From: Shewanella sp.
Lineage (GTDB): Bacteria; Pseudomonadota; Gammaproteobacteria; Enterobacterales; Shewanellaceae
Length of the DNA: 6,680 nucleotides
Reading direction: 5' to 3'
NCBI GenBank assembly: GCA_004195335.1
Contig: SDWK01000019.1
Coordinates: 1-6,680, forward strand
Part shown: in pieces, positions 5,571-6,680 of the stretch
How the letters are laid out: each line of letters starts with the position of its first letter
How positions within the stretch are numbered: the stretch's first letter is position 1
The notes under the pieces: generated by a model
Databases searched by the model: none
The model's input: only the letters and a program-made list of their open reading frames with translations
What the model was told of the DNA's origin: nothing
Made by a program: the position numbers and the translations under genes

Positions 5571-5653
5571 TACTCACGTTTAAACCAGTTTGTGCCAGAC
5601 TCAATAGCAGATAAGGACCATTTTTCTCAATCATCAAAGTTAAGGATAACGCT

Positions 5654-5836
5654 ATGCATCTATCGAATGCTGAGCAATGGGCTCAATTATGTCACCGTCA
5701 AGCTGAGCTCATTGAAAACCTCTCAAAAACCTTCCCTGAACGTCGTGAAAATCATATCGATTTAGGTCTTTGTTGGCGAAGGCTGGAACAGCAGGTTTTA
5801 CGTGGTGAGACGCCGAGAGTCGATGACTTAAAGTAG
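5654..5836 (+). CDS. Small protein of unknown function, 60 residues
   Basis: The frame starts at ATG with a well-placed AAGGAT 6 bases upstream and ends just before a strong intrinsic terminator, so it looks like a complete single-gene unit. The product is soluble and mostly helical, with many charged and polar residues: NAEQWAQLCHRQAELIENL (5-23) and LGLCWRRLEQQVLRG (37-51). Two cysteines (C13, C40) and two tryptophans are present. There is no signal peptide, membrane helix or recognised domain. I do not recognise a family. The upstream 83 bases to the MITE-like element contain no clear sigma-70 promoter, so transcription may start within or near the element's right end. Ribosome binding site, terminator and codon structure favour a real gene. 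Confidence 0.7.
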   Translation: MHLSNAEQWAQLCHRQAELIENLSKTFPERRENHIDLGLCWRRLEQQVLRGETPRVDDLK

Positions 5837-5860
5837 TGAGGCTATTTAAAACGATAAATA

Positions 5861-5886
5861 AAAAACCGCCATCAGGCGGTTTTTTT
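5861..5886. terminator. Strong bidirectional intrinsic terminator
   Basis: ACCGCC (5865-5870) and GGCGGT (5875-5880) form a 6-bp GC-rich stem around the loop ATCA. It is preceded by an A-run and followed by seven Ts (5880-5886), so it works on both strands. It separates the convergent 60-residue gene and the outer membrane protein gene. Confidence 0.93.
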
Positions 5887-5916
5887 GTGATAAAAATAAG
5901 GGAGATAGATATTCTT

Positions 5917-6636
5917 TTAGAAGGCGTAGGTGGCGGTGGCTAGTACCGTACCCTCATTTTTCCAAGCGCCGGAGTCAATCATGTTATCGCTGCTAAGGTT
6001 GGTATCCAGCCAAGCCAGTGACAAGCCTACACCAGCAAGCTCTGTCGAGACGCCGATGGAGTAATCCACGTAATCTTCGCCCCAATCAAGATCTGCACCA
6101 TCGCCATAGCTATAACCCACATGGGCATCGATACTCCAGTTTTCGACAAATTCATAAGAGTAATTGAGCTCGGTGTAGTGAAGGTCTACATCGGCATTGG
6201 CATAGTCGTTGGTGTACCACTGTGATAAGTGGAAACCCGCAAAGTAGAAGCCCACATTGGCCTCTAAATACTTAGTGCTCTCATCTTGTCCAGGGTAGGT
6301 GTAGTAGGTCAGAGTGACATCGTACTCGAACTCTTCATCTTCACCGAATGCGCCCCAATAACCCGCGTAAATGTCTATTTCTACATCTGCATCATAGCTT
6401 TCATCATCAACGTTACTCGCCCATGCACCGACGAAGAAGCCATTATCGGCGCTGTAGTCGATACTGCCCTGAACGGCAAAGTCACCAGCGGTCTGTGATA
6501 CTCCACGAAAACGGTAGTCGTTGGTGACTCCTATTTCGCCTGAGACCTCTGCCGATACCATAGGTGAGATTAGCGCTGCAGCCAGTGTAAGGCCGGTAAC
6601 CTGGGCAATCCGTTTTTTATTAAATTTTTTATACAC
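5917..6636 (-). CDS. TIGR02001 / Gcw_chp-type outer membrane protein
   Basis: The 239-residue product has a Sec signal peptide (basic KKFNKKR, hydrophobic core, likely cleavage after A29 in VSA|EVSG). The mature chain is rich in Asp, Glu, Tyr and alternating beta strands, and it ends in aromatic phenylalanine (ATYAF), the usual recognition signal for barrel assembly. The segment GVTNDYRFRGVSQTAGDFAVQGSIDY, starting at residue 36, is the signature of the TIGR02001 (Gcw_chp) family: strand, 'DYRFRG.SQT', strand. The family is widespread in proteobacteria as a presumed outer-membrane barrel of unknown substrate. The start is GTG at 6636: GGAG lies 9 bases upstream, and an in-frame TAA at 6654-6652 rules out an earlier start. 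The ATG of ATGGAG nearby is out of frame. The gene ends 30 bases from the bidirectional terminator. The mature protein looks strongly acidic, which fits a marine host. Confidence 0.92.
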   Translation of the reverse strand: MYKKFNKKRIAQVTGLTLAAALISPMVSAEVSGEIGVTNDYRFRGVSQTAGDFAVQGSIDYSADNGFFVGAWASNVDDESYDADVEIDIYAGYWGAFGEDEEFEYDVTLTYYTYPGQDESTKYLEANVGFYFAGFHLSQWYTNDYANADVDLHYTELNYSYEFVENWSIDAHVGYSYGDGADLDWGEDYVDYSIGVSTELAGVGLSLAWLDTNLSSDNMIDSGAWKNEGTVLATATYAF

Positions 6637-6680
6637 GGTAGTTTCTCCATTTTACTTTATTGACATAAATGACTGCTAAG

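Noticed and set aside
6286..6498. 70-codon plus-strand frame opposite the outer membrane protein
   Set aside because: It is antisense to a clear signal-peptide barrel protein and has no independent support.
6660..6665. TTGACA consensus -35 on the plus strand at the right edge
   Set aside because: Any matching -10 would lie outside the window, so a promoter cannot be supported.

Overview
The window looks like chromosome from a marine gammaproteobacterium, most likely Shewanella or a close relative. That is inferred from the gene families (DUF3634, a TIGR02001-type outer membrane protein, a DUF368 transporter, a large secreted metallopeptidase), the moderate GC content and the dispersed intergenic repeat type. 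No rRNA, tRNA, CRISPR array or transposase gene is visible.

Layout. Positions 1-1931 (minus) hold the N-terminal 643 codons of a secreted, zinc-dependent reprolysin-like metallopeptidase that runs off the left edge. Its leader (1932-2112) carries a plausible promoter with a tandem 8-bp repeat and two mutually exclusive hairpins around the ribosome binding site. Then come a four-helix CopD-like membrane protein (2113-2595, minus), a decayed MarR-type regulator tail (about 2656-2799, plus) and a DUF4442 hotdog-fold protein (2803-3279, minus). Transcribed away from that gene is a two-gene unit: a DUF368/PopT polyprenyl-phosphate transporter starting at TTG (3464-4396) and, 4 bases later, a small lipoprotein (4401-4607). 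A degenerate 13-bp tandem repeat and a hairpin separate this from a convergent DUF3634 gene (4705-5049, minus).

The stretch 5115-5570 has no credible gene. It has imperfect terminal inverted repeats, subterminal palindromes at matching distances from both ends and a chain of internal stem-loops, so it reads as a non-autonomous MITE-like element. After it come a 60-codon unrecognised gene (5654-5836, plus), a strong bidirectional terminator (5861-5886) and a TIGR02001-type outer membrane protein with a GTG start (5917-6636, minus).

The genes do not form one pathway. The common theme is the cell envelope: an exported protease, an inner-membrane protein, a lipid-carrier transporter, a lipoprotein, a membrane-anchored DUF3634 protein and an outer-membrane barrel. 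I see no convincing new multi-gene system. The parts most worth a second look are the MITE-like element, the metallopeptidase leader, the MarR relic and the repeat-plus-hairpin at 4629-4686.
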